Assembly: GCA_026545225.1 (NCBI GenBank)
Contig: CM048854.1
Coordinates: 31,882,230-31,946,229 of the forward strand
Length of the DNA: 64,000 nucleotides
Direction: 5' to 3'
From: Cornus controversa
Taxonomy: Eukaryota; Streptophyta; Magnoliopsida; Cornales; Cornaceae
Shown here piece after piece: positions 47,143-59,066 of the stretch. The position numbers and the translations under genes are program-made. The notes beneath the pieces were generated by a model. That model saw only the letters and a program-made list of their open reading frames with translations, was not told where the DNA came from and did not search any database. Positions within the stretch are counted from its first letter, which is position 1. Each line of letters opens with the position of its first letter.

Positions 47143-47564
47143 TTCGCAATATAGGAACTTGACTGGGTACTATGATACTGATTTCCCGAACAAGCCACTA
47201 CACTTGTATAACTTCACATCAGACGGTTTGACAACGGACAATGTTACGACGTCGCTCCAGGGGACCAAGGTGAAGGTGCTGAATTATAATGAAACAGTGG
47301 AGATAGTGTTCCAAGGGACGAATGTAATCACCGTAGGAGAGAATCATCCAGTACATACTTGGTTATATGCAGTCAATGTTGTTTAAAGAAAGTAAATAAA
47401 TTCTTATCAAACATACAAGAATTGCCATGTGAACAAAAACCTTGATTCCAGTTATTAGTTATTGTTCAGTACTCCGCTTTTATATCATTTCTAGGATTTC
47501 CTACTGTTCATTCATTAGGTAAATGAACACCATAATCCAAAACAAAGTCATTGCATCTATGTAG

Positions 47565-47690
47565 CCTAGTAGTTCTTCCTCACCTTTCAAAGTACAGGTC
47601 AAGAATTCAAATCCCTATGGGGTAAAAGTGGGTTGTGACTTGTGAGTGAAACCGACGAGTTGTATCTGTTTATTTGTATGTTTATTGTTT
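47565..47690 (+). mobile_element. SINE-like insertion in the pseudogene 3' flank
   Basis: 'agtagttcttcctcaccttt' and box-B-like 'ggtcaagaattcaaatccc' are followed by a T/A-rich end. The sequence interrupts the 3' flank shared with the intact laccase. A further tRNA-like phrase, 'ggtggtagcttagtggta', occurs at 48123-48140. Confidence 0.5.
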
Positions 47691-47789
47691 TATTTATCTG
47701 AATGTATGAGAGAGAATATGCTTGTTTTATATTTTTGCTCAAGTTTCTCATAGAAAGTCGAAGTTCATCTGTGATGGCATGAGCTCCAG

Positions 47790-49354
47790 ATATTACATCA
47801 TTGCTATTTTAGTTCCAAACACTTGTGGATGAATGACAATTATAGCATTCAGTTAATACCTCATAAATCACATATATTTTATAGTTATTTGTACCAAATA
47901 TTATGATCATTACTTAAAATTATCATACAGTGACTTTGCAGTATCTAATCTTTTGCTTTAGGGAAAGCAGTGTTACAATAATACCTTTTCAATGTTCTCA
48001 ACTACTATAATTCACGTGTACTTGTTCGATCTTTTGTCTTCCATTTTGTGAACTAGCATCAATATTATCAAATCAGAAAGCAAATGTCATATAACTGAAT
48101 AGCTGACTGCCTTACCAACAAGGGTGGTAGCTTAGTGGTATATTTTCACCTTTTAAAATAGAAGGTTGATAATATTTTTTTTACTATTTCTCGGACACAC
48201 GAGAAATTTACTATTTGCACGGGTAGAACTTTGAGAGGGTTTCTGATAGGAAAATCATGAGTGTTTTTCTTTCTTTGAGAGCACCAGTGATGTTTTCAAT
48301 TTGATTGGCAATACAACTTTTTTCTACGGATCATCTTTTTTTCTGTCAGAACAGCGGGATTTTGGTTTCCTTTCATCTTTGTGATTGCAAGGAAGGCGAT
48401 ACTATTACTACGAAGGGGACAAAATGTTCGCAGAGAATAGATATTCTTCCGGCAACTGGACGAGGAGTTACTAGAGTCAAAAATAGAGTGGGTGTGAGAT
48501 TGAGACAGGACTTTATAATACTGTTTCAAGATAGTGGATTGATTTTGCCAGAGACGACTAGTCTCCGTGTTTTTTCTCTTGTGGTTTCCATGTAAAAAAA
48601 TGCTTACTTTATTTACTTTACTGCACTTTATTTATTGTTTTGTATTTTTGTTTTAATTTTAATCGGATAAAAGTAAAATAATCTAAAAATGAATCAAAAT
48701 AGCAAAAAAATATTCACCCTCTTCTAGCTCTCTTGTATGAGATTAAACTTCCGCACCACATAACTCACAACATACTCCTTCGAAAGAGGGATGGTCTTAT
48801 GCTTTAGATGACTTAAATTGGAATTGAAGTCCGGGGCAGTTTGGAGGCTTAGGACCCTTTCAAATTGCAGAAAGGAGGTCAATATGTGTCTTCTTTGGAT
48901 GGAGGAGGGATATTTATAGAGGTCAAGGACCAATTATAAAAATAAAAATCAGTCCTTATAAAAAATAAAAAAAATCCTAAAAACCGTACTCCCCTTGAAC
49001 TCCTTGATACTTATTGCGATCGAACGGCCCGAAGACCCCTTTTATGATTCGACAGGGAAACTAACTCGATCAAAGTGGAATTATGAGGGCTTTTGCATAA
49101 AATAACCTGAATTTTATCATGGAATTGTCAATTTGGTGATTTAATGATGGAAAAATGAATATTTGAAAGTTCTGAAACTTGTACCCACTATCAAACGACT
49201 CTGGTGGCCCAAATTTGATATAACGATAAAAGTAGCCCAATCAAGAGGGGAACTGAACGCTTCTAAGTAAAATGAATTGAATTTCACCATGGAAGGATCA
49301 TTTGATGTTTGATGATGGGAAGATAGAGATTTGAAAATTCAAGAATGCAAAACG
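47790..49354. other. No recognisable gene
   Basis: A GC-richer patch at 48330-48600 has open frames on both strands (96 and 77 codons) without motifs I recognise. The part from 48700 resembles retroelement sequence, with two diverged copies of a 'gaattt-accatggaa' unit near 49110 and 49280. Confidence 0.4.
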
Positions 49355-50339
49355 TGGGCTCAAAAACCTTAATTTTGTAATTCTAAAAATTGGCTCAATT
49401 AGGTGAGATAATTTGAAATCAAATGATGCGATTAGATGAGTTGTGATCCATTTTGATGTTTTGAACCACTTTATTGGCTTTGATGAAAGATTATGGCCCT
49501 CCAATAATGTTGGCACTAATCAAAATTAGGATACCGATCCCAAGTGGTTGGCTCAAGTGGATAAAGAATTTGGTCCTAATGGCTAGCAAGCATTATGTCT
49601 AAGAATCAAGTCATCTTTGGTACAAACAATTATTCGGGAGTGGGTGTGTGTACCAACTAAGAAAAAAAAATTAGGGTACCGAAAATCCTAATTTAGGCCC
49701 CATTTGGACTCAAATCTGCAATTCAACGATGAAAAATATTTGAAATGTTGGGAAGTGATAAAACTCCACTTTTGGGATGGATTTTGAGTCTTTGGAACTT
49801 CTTGATGTCAATCAGGATTAAAATTAAGGTACAAAAAAGGCTAATCGAACCTCAATTTGGGGGCAATTCGACAATGCAATAACGAAATAGACTTAAAACC
49901 ACTTGTATCGATGAAGTTTCACCTTTGGGGTGAATGTGAAGTCTTTGGGGATCTGTGATCGAATCAATTGATCGACTTTGTGAAGCCCAAATGATTAAAA
50001 AGAGGGAGCCCAAATGATAAAAACTAGGGGGTGAGCCAAAATGTCGTGTCTACACCACTTAATTGAATGAACTCAAAAGAACATTGATTACACTTGAAGA
50101 ACAGCGATAGGGGTTGGCCATTGGATACAAAGATCTTTACACACTACAATGAAGAATAGGCAAAGGGATGTTTAGAATAAATGCTACCAAATAAAAACTA
50201 AGCAAGCTAAGATAAGTTAACAACTAAAGCTACTAGGTTAAATAAGATACAGGTAATTAATGTCAGATGGTGTTGAGACGTTTCTTCTTTAGTGGATATT
50301 TGTATTTATAAAGGTTTTTCATAGAGAAAGGGGGTCGTT

Positions 50340-50605
50340 GGGCTCAGGGGCAGAGCCATGGGGGTGTTTATAGGTATTTTTTTAATAAGTATTTTTTAAT
50401 CATACCTATTAAAAATTACATTGGGCCCCCATTTTTTTTTTGAATTTTTTGTTTATAGGCATTTTTTTAATCATTATTAATGGTGGATTTGAGAAAAAAT
50501 TACATTGGCCCCCCATTTTTTTTTTAATTTTTTGTTTATAGGTATTTTTTTAATCATTATTAATGGTGGATTTGAGAAAAAATTACATTGGCCTCCCATA
50601 TATAT
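50340..50605 (+). repeat. 84-bp tandem repeat, specific to copy A
   Basis: Units with 'attacattggcccccc', 'gtttataggtatttttttaa' and 'tcattattaatggtggattt' recur at intervals of 84 and 83 bp. Copy B has a single unit (56340-56395), so the array grew after the large duplication. Confidence 0.8.
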
Positions 50606-50771
50606 ATATTTTTAACTCTATAGGTCCTCTAATTAATGTTCAGTTTAAAAAACTTACATGTGACTCCTCAATAATTCATTAACACTTTTTATTCTTATTT
50701 TAGAAAATTCAAATCTAGTGAAAGAAAAAATAATTCCATTACAGTGGAAATCCTTGCTACAACATATTAAT

Positions 50772-50775
<4 letters not shown>

Positions 50776-50815
<40 letters not shown>
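50776..50815. repeat. (AT)n microsatellites across the large repeat
   Basis: Long AT tracts occur at 50776-50815, 51660-51684, 52108-52156, 52428-52463 and 57840-57881. They differ in length between copies A and B; for example copy B has no counterpart to the 50776 tract. Confidence 0.85.
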
Positions 50816-50820
<5 letters not shown>

Positions 50821-52101
50821 GAGAGGAAAAAGGAATGTTCAACACTTGACAGTTTCATTTATCCGTTGGAAGAATGCAGCTCTCTTCCTCTCTCGTCTTT
50901 TCGTATTAATTTCTTCATCTAATTTATTTAAGTTGTTTTATCGTAAATTTTTAGATTATAATTTCTCATTATTCAATTTATATTAAGAATAGGAAAAAAA
51001 TTATTATTCAAGTCCTCTAACTCAGCCTACGCACTTTGTTTGGTTGGTTAACACTTCGATTTCTTGTAAAAACTTCATTCTTCTGGACTTGGGCTTCAAC
51101 GTCCATTACCCCTTTTTTCTGACTATTTGGGTTTCTCCTTTCAGGTGACAACCTTCAGTTCTACTATTTATGTCCTTGTTGTCATGTGTCAACCCATTAA
51201 ACTCTCCTGTTTCAGACCCTTTTTTTTCACTTTTCTCAACAAATTTCTACCACGAAATAAAGTTCACATGTACAGTGACGTGGCCTGCCCATCTGCCTCA
51301 TGGGTCTGTCAGACCCATCTGACAGACCCAAACCTTTTCAAAATGGCCCATTGAATTTCTAACTAATCATCTTTCGCCAAGTGGCTGTATGCGTTATGGC
51401 TTAACAACGGAAAAAAGACCCAAATAAATTATTAGATGCTTCTGAAACTATTGATCCGACTATCACAAGTAGATAAGTATAAATTTGATTGATAAAAGTT
51501 TACACAAGACGGATACAAATATGCATACATGACTACTGGTGATTGACCCTTGCTTCCGGGACTATTTAATAATTTTTTAATTGAATAACTTCTTATATTC
51601 TTAAAGAAGATGAGAGAAATTCTAGCCCAGGTCTCTCTGTGTGAGTACTAGTTGTTCAATATATATATATATATATATATATATGGGTAAAGTGCAAAAA
51701 ATACTCACTATATACCAAATATGCAAAAACTCTATGCAGTGCAAAAAAATCCCTCACTATTTACAAAATGTGCAAATAAGGATATTTTGTCAATTTAACA
51801 ACTAAAATGTCTAAAATATCCTTACACTCTAGTGTCATGTTTGAATGTCTAAAAAAGACTCATACGAATATTAATTTCTTATTTATTTAAAAATTGTGCA
51901 AATATTTCCTTAGATTCACTTGTCGAGCCCATCTAAAATAATAAAATAATTAAAATATATTTTTAGTAAATATAAAAATAAAAAATATTGCATCCAAATA
52001 TGGCACAACGGTTTTAAAGACTACAGAGAGTATTTTGGTCATTTAAAAGAAATTGACACCTCACTTATATGTACGTAATAAACTGTAACAGAGTTTTCTC
52101 A

Positions 52102-52160
<59 letters not shown>

Positions 52161-52422
52161 CTTGTGTGCTGCTTTATATGGCCGGTAGCATGGCTTGACA
52201 GTGGACAAAAAACTTAAGAAACAAAAGATCTGTCTATGTCCTGGTTACATGGTGACGCAATCGGACAATTGAACTTTTTCTTCCAACGGTGTAGATTTAT
52301 TGCAAAAAGCAAAACATTAACAACCTATATATAATATAATAATAGTATTTTGCATGTAATTTCATATTGAAAGAACGTAGCAGTGGCACATTGACAATCT
52401 ATAACACCATATAATTTCCAAT

Positions 52423-52466
<44 letters not shown>

Positions 52467-52952
52467 CTAATAGAATCCCCACGTGATCACCTAATTGAAC
52501 CTGTATCTGTTAGTCAGCCCAAACCATCATGAACAGCGAAATCCACCTAACTATATTGATTATATATGATATATACACGTACATAGAGGATCTTGTTTGT
52601 ATGTTTGTGTATATGTGTGTATAATAAATATTGTGCAACTCTGAAGGACGAGCCAAAGATGAAAGATCCTAGTTACAACGTTGGCTGAATTTCCTCGAAG
52701 GACAAGAAGCATATTGTGAAAAACATAGCGGTGTTGAAAGAGACTCCGGTGGGGCTACGTAGTGTCACGTGAACGACTTTGAGACACATTTAAAAATGGT
52801 TTGCCATTCCTCTTATTCCACGTCCAGCAATATATTTTTCGTAGCATACCAACACACACACACACACACACACACGTACTTTGGTTCTTTTTCTCTTTTT
52901 CGTTCATAGTTTTCAAACTAAGCATGCGGCGGACCACTACATATTATTTAAA

Positions 52953-53133
52953 GAGCAATGCTACACGTCATGAAAATATTTTATGAATTTTTATCTTGAA
53001 TGATGTGGCAATTAAATAGTGAGTTAGTATTGGTGGGATTCCCCCCATACACGGAATATCAATAATATTATCACTTGCCACATCATTCATGAAGACAATT
53101 CATGATAAAATTTCATGACGTTTAGCATTTCTC
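52953..53133. mobile_element. Mutator-type MITE family 2, copy 2 (181 bp)
   Basis: Ends GAGCAATGCTACACGTCATG and ...ATGACGTTTAGCATTTCTC with perfect 9-bp repeats TTATTTAAA at 52944-52952 and 53134-53142. Copy B of the large repeat carries the unfilled site (TTATTTAAA once, near 58275). The 'ggtgggattccccccataca' centre is shared with copy 1 at 46930. Confidence 0.92.
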
Positions 53134-54149
53134 TTATTTAAAATCCCTCTCGTGAGAAATGAAGTCTCTGGTTTAACATGAATAATATTGAAAATTACAA
53201 AAATAAATAAATAAATTGTGGGAAGATATATCCGTGTGTAATGTGCTGATATTGAAAGAGAGATCCAGTAATCTGGGTAATCAAATAAGCTTTTTTTTTT
53301 TTATTCTTTTTTGATATGTAATTTTTTTTTTTTTTAACTTTCTTGGTAAATAACTTACACATCTAATTTGTTCTCAAACTCAAGCTTTCAATTTTTCTAG
53401 GTAGAAATTATGTACCATCAACATTTGGTATTGTGGACTCCATAAAGTGACACTGAAAAGGGACAAGGTTGCCACGTTGTATGAAACAAGCCCAAGCCCA
53501 AGCCCAAAGCCCAAATGTCTCGCAAAGCCTAGCTCAACACAACTGATCGAAATGACGTGAGTCGCCAGCGTTCGAGATAATGCCAACCCCAACAGGCACA
53601 TGCTTACCTGATACTGGGCCATCATTATTACGGCTCACCTCCTGCTCCACAGGATAAGATCATCCACAAACGGATAAAGTTCGACAAAAGCCCAAAAGGC
53701 ATAATGATGATAAGAGATGAGGCCTTGAAAATATCCATGAAACAGAGAGGGGACAAACCCACCTGAAGGTTGAGGACAAGAGGAGGAAAATGCCTGTAAT
53801 AGGTAGAGGAGAGGATGAAGAAGGGGGATTTTTAATTTTTGGAGAAGACAAACAAGAAAAAAGATCATCTTTATACCAAAATTCAATTTTCATAACCATC
53901 TTTGTACCAAAATTCTATCTTTGTACCAAAGTTATATATGAGAAGTCAGGTTTTCATCGATATGAGATTTGAGTGTAGTGCCTAAAGGTATTTCTTTTTA
54001 CATGTATTAGTAATTTCGAGCATCTACAAGTATCAAACAAACCAAGTCAGAAGGATACAATTTAGTTGATCATATATGTAAATGACACCATTGGAGATGG
54101 TAATGGTATTACTTCGTGTCGTACACACACACAGATATATATAGATATT

Positions 54150-54769
54150 TAAATGTTCAGTCAAAATTGTCAAATTTTATTCTGATGTGATTGTCACGTC
54201 ATCCTAAAATCTCTCAAAAATCTTTGCACACTGAGATGAAAAAAAAAATCAAAAGTTTAATGGTATTGAAAGATTTAAATATTAAAATTACACTCTCTCT
54301 AACAACTTAAACTTTTAGAGTAGATGGTTATTAACATAGTATCAGAGCCACCGATCTTAGTGGCATCTCAAACATATAATGTCTAATGTGGACTTGGTAT
54401 TGTATTTTAATTTTTTTTATTCAAAAGAGTCAAAATGGCAACAACACTTTCAAGTTTTGCAACATCCACTTCAATCCTAGTAGCTTCCATCGGCCACTCT
54501 CCAAACCACTCATATTCATTATCTCATATCAATGAAACTGGACACTAAAAACTATTTGTTATGGCTTACACAGTTTAAGCCCTTATTGAAAGGCTCTAAC
54601 CTTGAAGGGTACATTGATAGGACCTTGCTATGTCCCCCTCGAACTCTCTCCTCCACTAATTCTACCATTAATCCAGAATATTTACAATGGCATAAGCAAA
54701 ATCAGGTCATACTCGAATGGTTATTTTCATCTCGCTCTCTTAAATTGTTCTTGCTCAAATGGAAAAATA
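54150..54769 (+). mobile_element. Ty1/copia fragment: LTR end, primer site and start of gag
   Basis: GTATCAGAGCC at about 54337 is a tRNA-Met-type primer site that follows an LTR-like end. From about 54430 the frame resembles the N-terminal gag region of plant copia elements (a K-L-D-x-x-N-Y-L-L-W-type motif). Similarity stops where copy B of the large repeat begins at 54770, so the element is truncated there. It is broken and has no pol. Confidence 0.65.
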
Positions 54770-55457
54770 TGGGCTCAAAAACCTTAATTTTGTAATTCTA
54801 AAAATTGGCTCAAATAGGTGAGCTAATTTGAAATAAATGATGCGATTAGATGGGTTATGATCCATTTTGATGTTTCGAACCACTTTATTGGCTTTGATGA
54901 AAGATTACGACTCTCTAAAAATGTTAGCAAGAATCAAAATTAGGTATCCCAAGTGGTTGGCTTAAGTGGATAAAGAATTTGGTCCTAGTGCCTAGCAAAT
55001 ATTATGTCTAAGGATCAAGTCATCTTGGGTGCAAATAATTCTTTGAGAGTGAGTGTGTGTACCAATTAAGAAGAAAAAAAATTAGGGTACCAAAAATCCT
55101 AATTTTGGCCCGATTTGGACTCAAATCTACAATACAACGATGAAAAATATTTGAAATGTTAGGAAGTGATAAAAATCCACCTTTGGGATGGATTTTGAGT
55201 CTTTGGAACTTCTTGATGTCAATTAGGACTAAAATTAAGGTACAAAAAAGGCTAAGCAGAGCTCAATTTGGGGCCAATTCTACAATGCAATAAATAAATA
55301 GACTTAAAACCACTTGTATTGATGCCTTTGGGGTGAATGTGAAGTTTTTGGGACTTTGTGATTGAATCAATTGATGGACTTTATGAAACCTAAATGATTA
55401 AAAATAGGGACCAAATGATAAAAACTAAAGGGTGAGCCAAAATATGGTGTCTACACC

Positions 55458-55966
55458 TAGGAGTGCACACAATATAGTTTCTTACGATTCTTGGTGAAAT
55501 TGGAATCGGAACCGTTCCCAATGGTTCCTTAATTTTGGAACCGGAACCAGAACCGTTGAGTTTGGTTCGGTTCAGTTCTGGTTCTTTGCGGTTATGGTTC
55601 CGGTTCCTCAACGGTTCTTTGTCAATTTTTTTTTAAACATTAGCAAGATACACACTCATACTTGTGCACCCCAGTTATAACAATAGATTAGAAGTTATTA
55701 GTATTTATTTAAATATCTTATATTATATAAAACATTAGAACTTAAAAGCTAAATATATTTATCTATATATTATCTATTTTATACTTTATATATAAATAGA
55801 ACACTAGATTTAGAAGGTTTTAGTATATATATATAACATTTTCAGTTCCAGTTCCTTGACTTGGAACCAAAATCGGAACCATAGTGAACGGTTCGATTCA
55901 ATTCATTTACGGTTTCTTATGACTCCGATTCTAGTTTCGATTCTACCGGTTCTTTGTGCATCCCTA
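55458..55966. mobile_element. Non-autonomous hAT element with 8-bp duplication
   Basis: Ends TAGGAGTGCACAC and ...TTTGTGCATCCCTA are inverted. TCTACACC is present on both sides (55450-55457 and 55967-55974). The interior is rich in GGAACC/GGTTCC motifs. Copy A has the intact, single TCTACACC near 50049, confirming the boundaries. Confidence 0.9.
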
Positions 55967-56210
55967 TCTACACCACTTAATTGAATGAACTCAAAAGAAC
56001 ATTGATTACACTTGAAGAATAGCGATACTTGGGGTTGGCCATTGGATACAAAGATCTTTACACACTACAATGAAGAATAGGCAAAGGGATGTTTAGAATA
56101 AATGCTACCAAATAAAAACTAAGCAAGCTATGCTAAGTTAACAACTAAAGCTACACTAGGTTAAATAAGGCATAGGTAATTAATCTCAGATGGGGTTATT
56201 CTACTTAGGC

Positions 56211-56329
56211 AAAATTGTTAGGTAAAATTGTTAGACAGAAACTTTTACATTTATTGGATGCATGTGGTTGGTCCCACCACATGCATTCTATGGATGAGAA
56301 AATTTATGTTTAACAATTCTGCCTAAGTA
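56211..56329. mobile_element. Small inverted-repeat MITE in copy B
   Basis: CTTAGGCAAAATTGTTA on the left pairs with TAACAATTCTGCCTAAG on the right, flanked by TA on each side. Copy A lacks it. The TA flanks suggest Tc1/mariner-type insertion, but TA is too short to be firm. Confidence 0.55.
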
Positions 56330-57835
56330 TAATTTTTTTTTTTAATCATTATTAATGGTGGATTTGGGAAAAAATCACATTGGCCTCCCAATTTTTTGTT
56401 TTTTGAAAAATCTATAAATCCTCTAATTAATGTTCAGTTTAAAAAAACTTACATGTGACTCCTCAATAATTCATTTAACACTTTTTTTTTCTTATTTTAG
56501 AAAATTCAAATCTAGTGAAAGAAAAATAATTCCATTACAGTGCAAGTCCTTGCTACAACATATCAATGACATTCAAATACATATATCTATAGTACCTATT
56601 ATCTATATGAATTCAAGAGAGGAAAAATGAATGTTCAACACTTGACAGTCTCATTCATTGGCTCGAAACGTGAAGTTCTCTTTCTTGTCTTTTCGTATTA
56701 ATTTTTTCATCTAATTTATTTAAGTTGTTTTATCGTAATTTTTTAGATTATAATTCCTCATTATTCAGGTTATATTAAGAATAGGAAAAAAAAATTATTA
56801 TTCTAGTCCTCTCACTCAGCCTACCCACTTTGTTTGGTTGGTTAACACTTCGATTTCTTGTAGAATCTTCATTCTTCTGGACCTGGGCTTCAACGTCCAT
56901 TACCCTTTTTTGGTGACTATTTGCGTTTCTCCTTTCAGGTGACAGCCTTCAATTCTACTATTTATGTCATTAAACTCTCCTGTTTCAAAACTTTTTTTTA
57001 AACTTTTTCTCAACAAATTTCTACCAAGAAATAAAGTTTACATATACAGTGACGTGGCCAGCCCATCTGCTTCAATCTGACAGACCCAAACCTTTTTCAA
57101 AATGGCCCATTGAATTTCTTACTAATCATCTTTCGCTAGGTGGCTGTATGTGTTATTGCTTAACAACATGACACAAGACCGACATATATATATATATATG
57201 TGTGTGGGTAAAGTGTTAAAAATACTCTCCCTATATATCTACTGTTCAAAAACTTCTTGCAATGCAAAAAATTTACTCACTATTTACAAAATGTGCAAAT
57301 AAAGGTATTTTGTCAATTTAATAACTAAAATGTCTAAAACACTCTTATACTCTAATGTCATATTTGGATGCCCAACAAGGACTCATCTAAATATTAATTT
57401 CTTATTTATTTAAAAAAATGTGCAAATACTCTCTTAGTTTTACTTGTCGAACACATCTAAAATAATAAAATAATTAAAATATATTTTTAATTAAAATAAA
57501 AATAAAAAATATTACATCCAAACATACATAGTACAACGATTTTAAAGACTATGACAAGCATTTTAGTCATTTAAAAAAAAAAATTAGACACCCCTCTTAT
57601 ATGTACATAATAAACTAGTTTTCTGCATATACATCCGGCGAATTATTTTTGCACTGGTTACATGCTGACGTAATTGGACAATTGAACTTTTTCCTCCAAC
57701 GGTGTAGATTTATTGCAAAAGGCAAACCATTAACAACCTATATATAATATAATAATAGTATTTTGCATGTGATTTCATATTGAAAGAACGTAGCAGTGGC
57801 ACGTTGACAATCTCCAACACCATAAAATTTCCAAT

Positions 57836-57884
<49 letters not shown>

Positions 57885-59066
57885 GCTAATAGAATCCCCA
57901 CCTAATTGAACCTGTATCTGATAGTCAGACCAAACCATCGTGAAGAGCGAAATCCACCTAACTATATGGTATATATTCTGTGATTATATATGATATATAC
58001 ACGTACATAGAGGATCTTGTATGTATGTTTGTGTATATGTATATATAATAAATATTGTGCAACTTTAAGGACAAGCCAGAGATGAATTTCCTCAAACGAC
58101 TAGTTACTGGCTGAACTTCCTCAAACGACGATAAGCAGATTGTGAAAAGTCATAGCACTGTTGAAAGAGACTCCGGTGGGGCTACGTAATATATATATAT
58201 ATAATACGTACTTTGGTTCTTTTTCTCTTTTTCGTTCATCGTTTCCAAACAAAGCATGTGGTGGATCACTATATATTATTTAAAATGCCTCTCGTGAGAA
58301 ATGAAGTCTCTGGTTTAACTTGAATGATACTGAAAATTAGAAATAAAAAAAAAGATTGTGGGAAGATATATCCGTGTGTAATTTGCTGATAAATAACTTA
58401 CGCATCCAATTTGTTCTTGTGAAAACAAAAGCTCTCAATTTTTTCTAGGTAGAAGTTGTGTACCATCAACATTTGGTACTGTGGACTCAATAAAGTGACA
58501 TTAAAAAAGGACTAGGCTGCCACGTTGTATGAAACAAGTCCAACCCGAAAGCTCAAATGTCTCACAAAACCCAGCTCAAAACAATTGATTGAATTGACAT
58601 GAGTGTATTCGAGATAAGGCCAACCCCAACAGGCACATGCCTACCACATACTGGGCCATCATTATTACGTCCCACCTCCTACTCCACATGATAAGATCAT
58701 CCACGCACGGAAAAGGTCCGACAAAGGCACATAAGACATAGTGATGATAGGGGATGAGACTCAAAAAATATCCACGAAACAGAGAGGGGACAAGCCCACC
58801 TGAAGGATGAGGACAAGAGGAGGAAAAAACCTATAAATGGGAGAGAAGAGGATGAAGAAGGGGGGTTTTCAATTTTTGGAGAGGACAAACAAGAAAACAA
58901 ATCATCTTTGCACCAAAATTCTATCTTCATAACCATCTTTGTACCAAAATTCTATCTTTGTACCAAAGTTATATATGAGAAATCAGGTTTTTATCGATAT
59001 AAGATTTGAGTGTAGTGCCTAAAAAGTATTTCCTTTTACCTGTATTAGTAATTTCGAGCATCTACA

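Larger units (their letters stand above)
35797..47780 (+). pseudogene. Dismembered laccase pseudogene, relic of a second laccase copy
   Basis: Pieces of a laccase lie in order over 12 kb. They are: exon 1 from inside the signal peptide to its donor (35797-35860, ...N-V-H-Y-F-E-F-M|GTAAGA); the 3' two-thirds of exon 3 (39001-39161, with E-E-G-T-I-W-W-H-A-H-S) plus the start of intron 3; exon 4 with its acceptor (46752-46865); the 5' part of exon 6 (47155-47360, ...[11 protein letters not shown]); then an abrupt join to the end of exon 7 and the 3' flank (47381-47780). Exons 2 and 5, intron 6 and most of exon 7 are gone, so the HPIHIHG and HCH copper motifs are lost. Exon 4 is frameshifted near its start and exon 4 stops at TTTTTAG. 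The closest relative in the window is the intact gene at 14079-19243, which also shares intron and 3'-flank sequence. Insertions between the pieces include a hAT, a LINE tail, SINEs, MITEs, a Mutator-like element and a solo LTR. It is clearly non-functional. Confidence 0.88.
49355..54028 (+). repeat. Large direct repeat, copy A (4.67 kb)
   Basis: This segment matches 54770-59066 from TGGGCTCAAAAACC to ...GAGCATCTACA with about 90% identity by eye. It differs by a MITE at 52953-53133 and an 84-bp tandem repeat at 50340-50600, both absent from copy B, and lacks two insertions found only in B. Both copies start TG and end CA. Copy B's end abuts a retroelement primer site, so each copy may be, or may end in, a long LTR. 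No host gene was recognised within. Confidence 0.8.
54770..59066 (+). repeat. Large direct repeat, copy B (4.30 kb)
   Basis: Partner of 49355-54028. It holds a hAT insertion (55458-55966) and a small inverted-repeat insertion (about 56211-56329) that copy A lacks. Its right end ...GAGCATCTACA is followed by CTTTGGCCCTGTATGTGGG (59067-59085), a close fit to the LTR/primer-binding-site junction of Tat-type Ty3/gypsy elements, which makes at least the right part of this repeat an LTR. Confidence 0.8.

Noticed and set aside
48305-48595. 96-codon open frame in a GC-richer patch as a small gene
   Set aside because: No recognised domain, frames open on both strands, and no transcript signals; a decayed fragment of unknown source is as likely.
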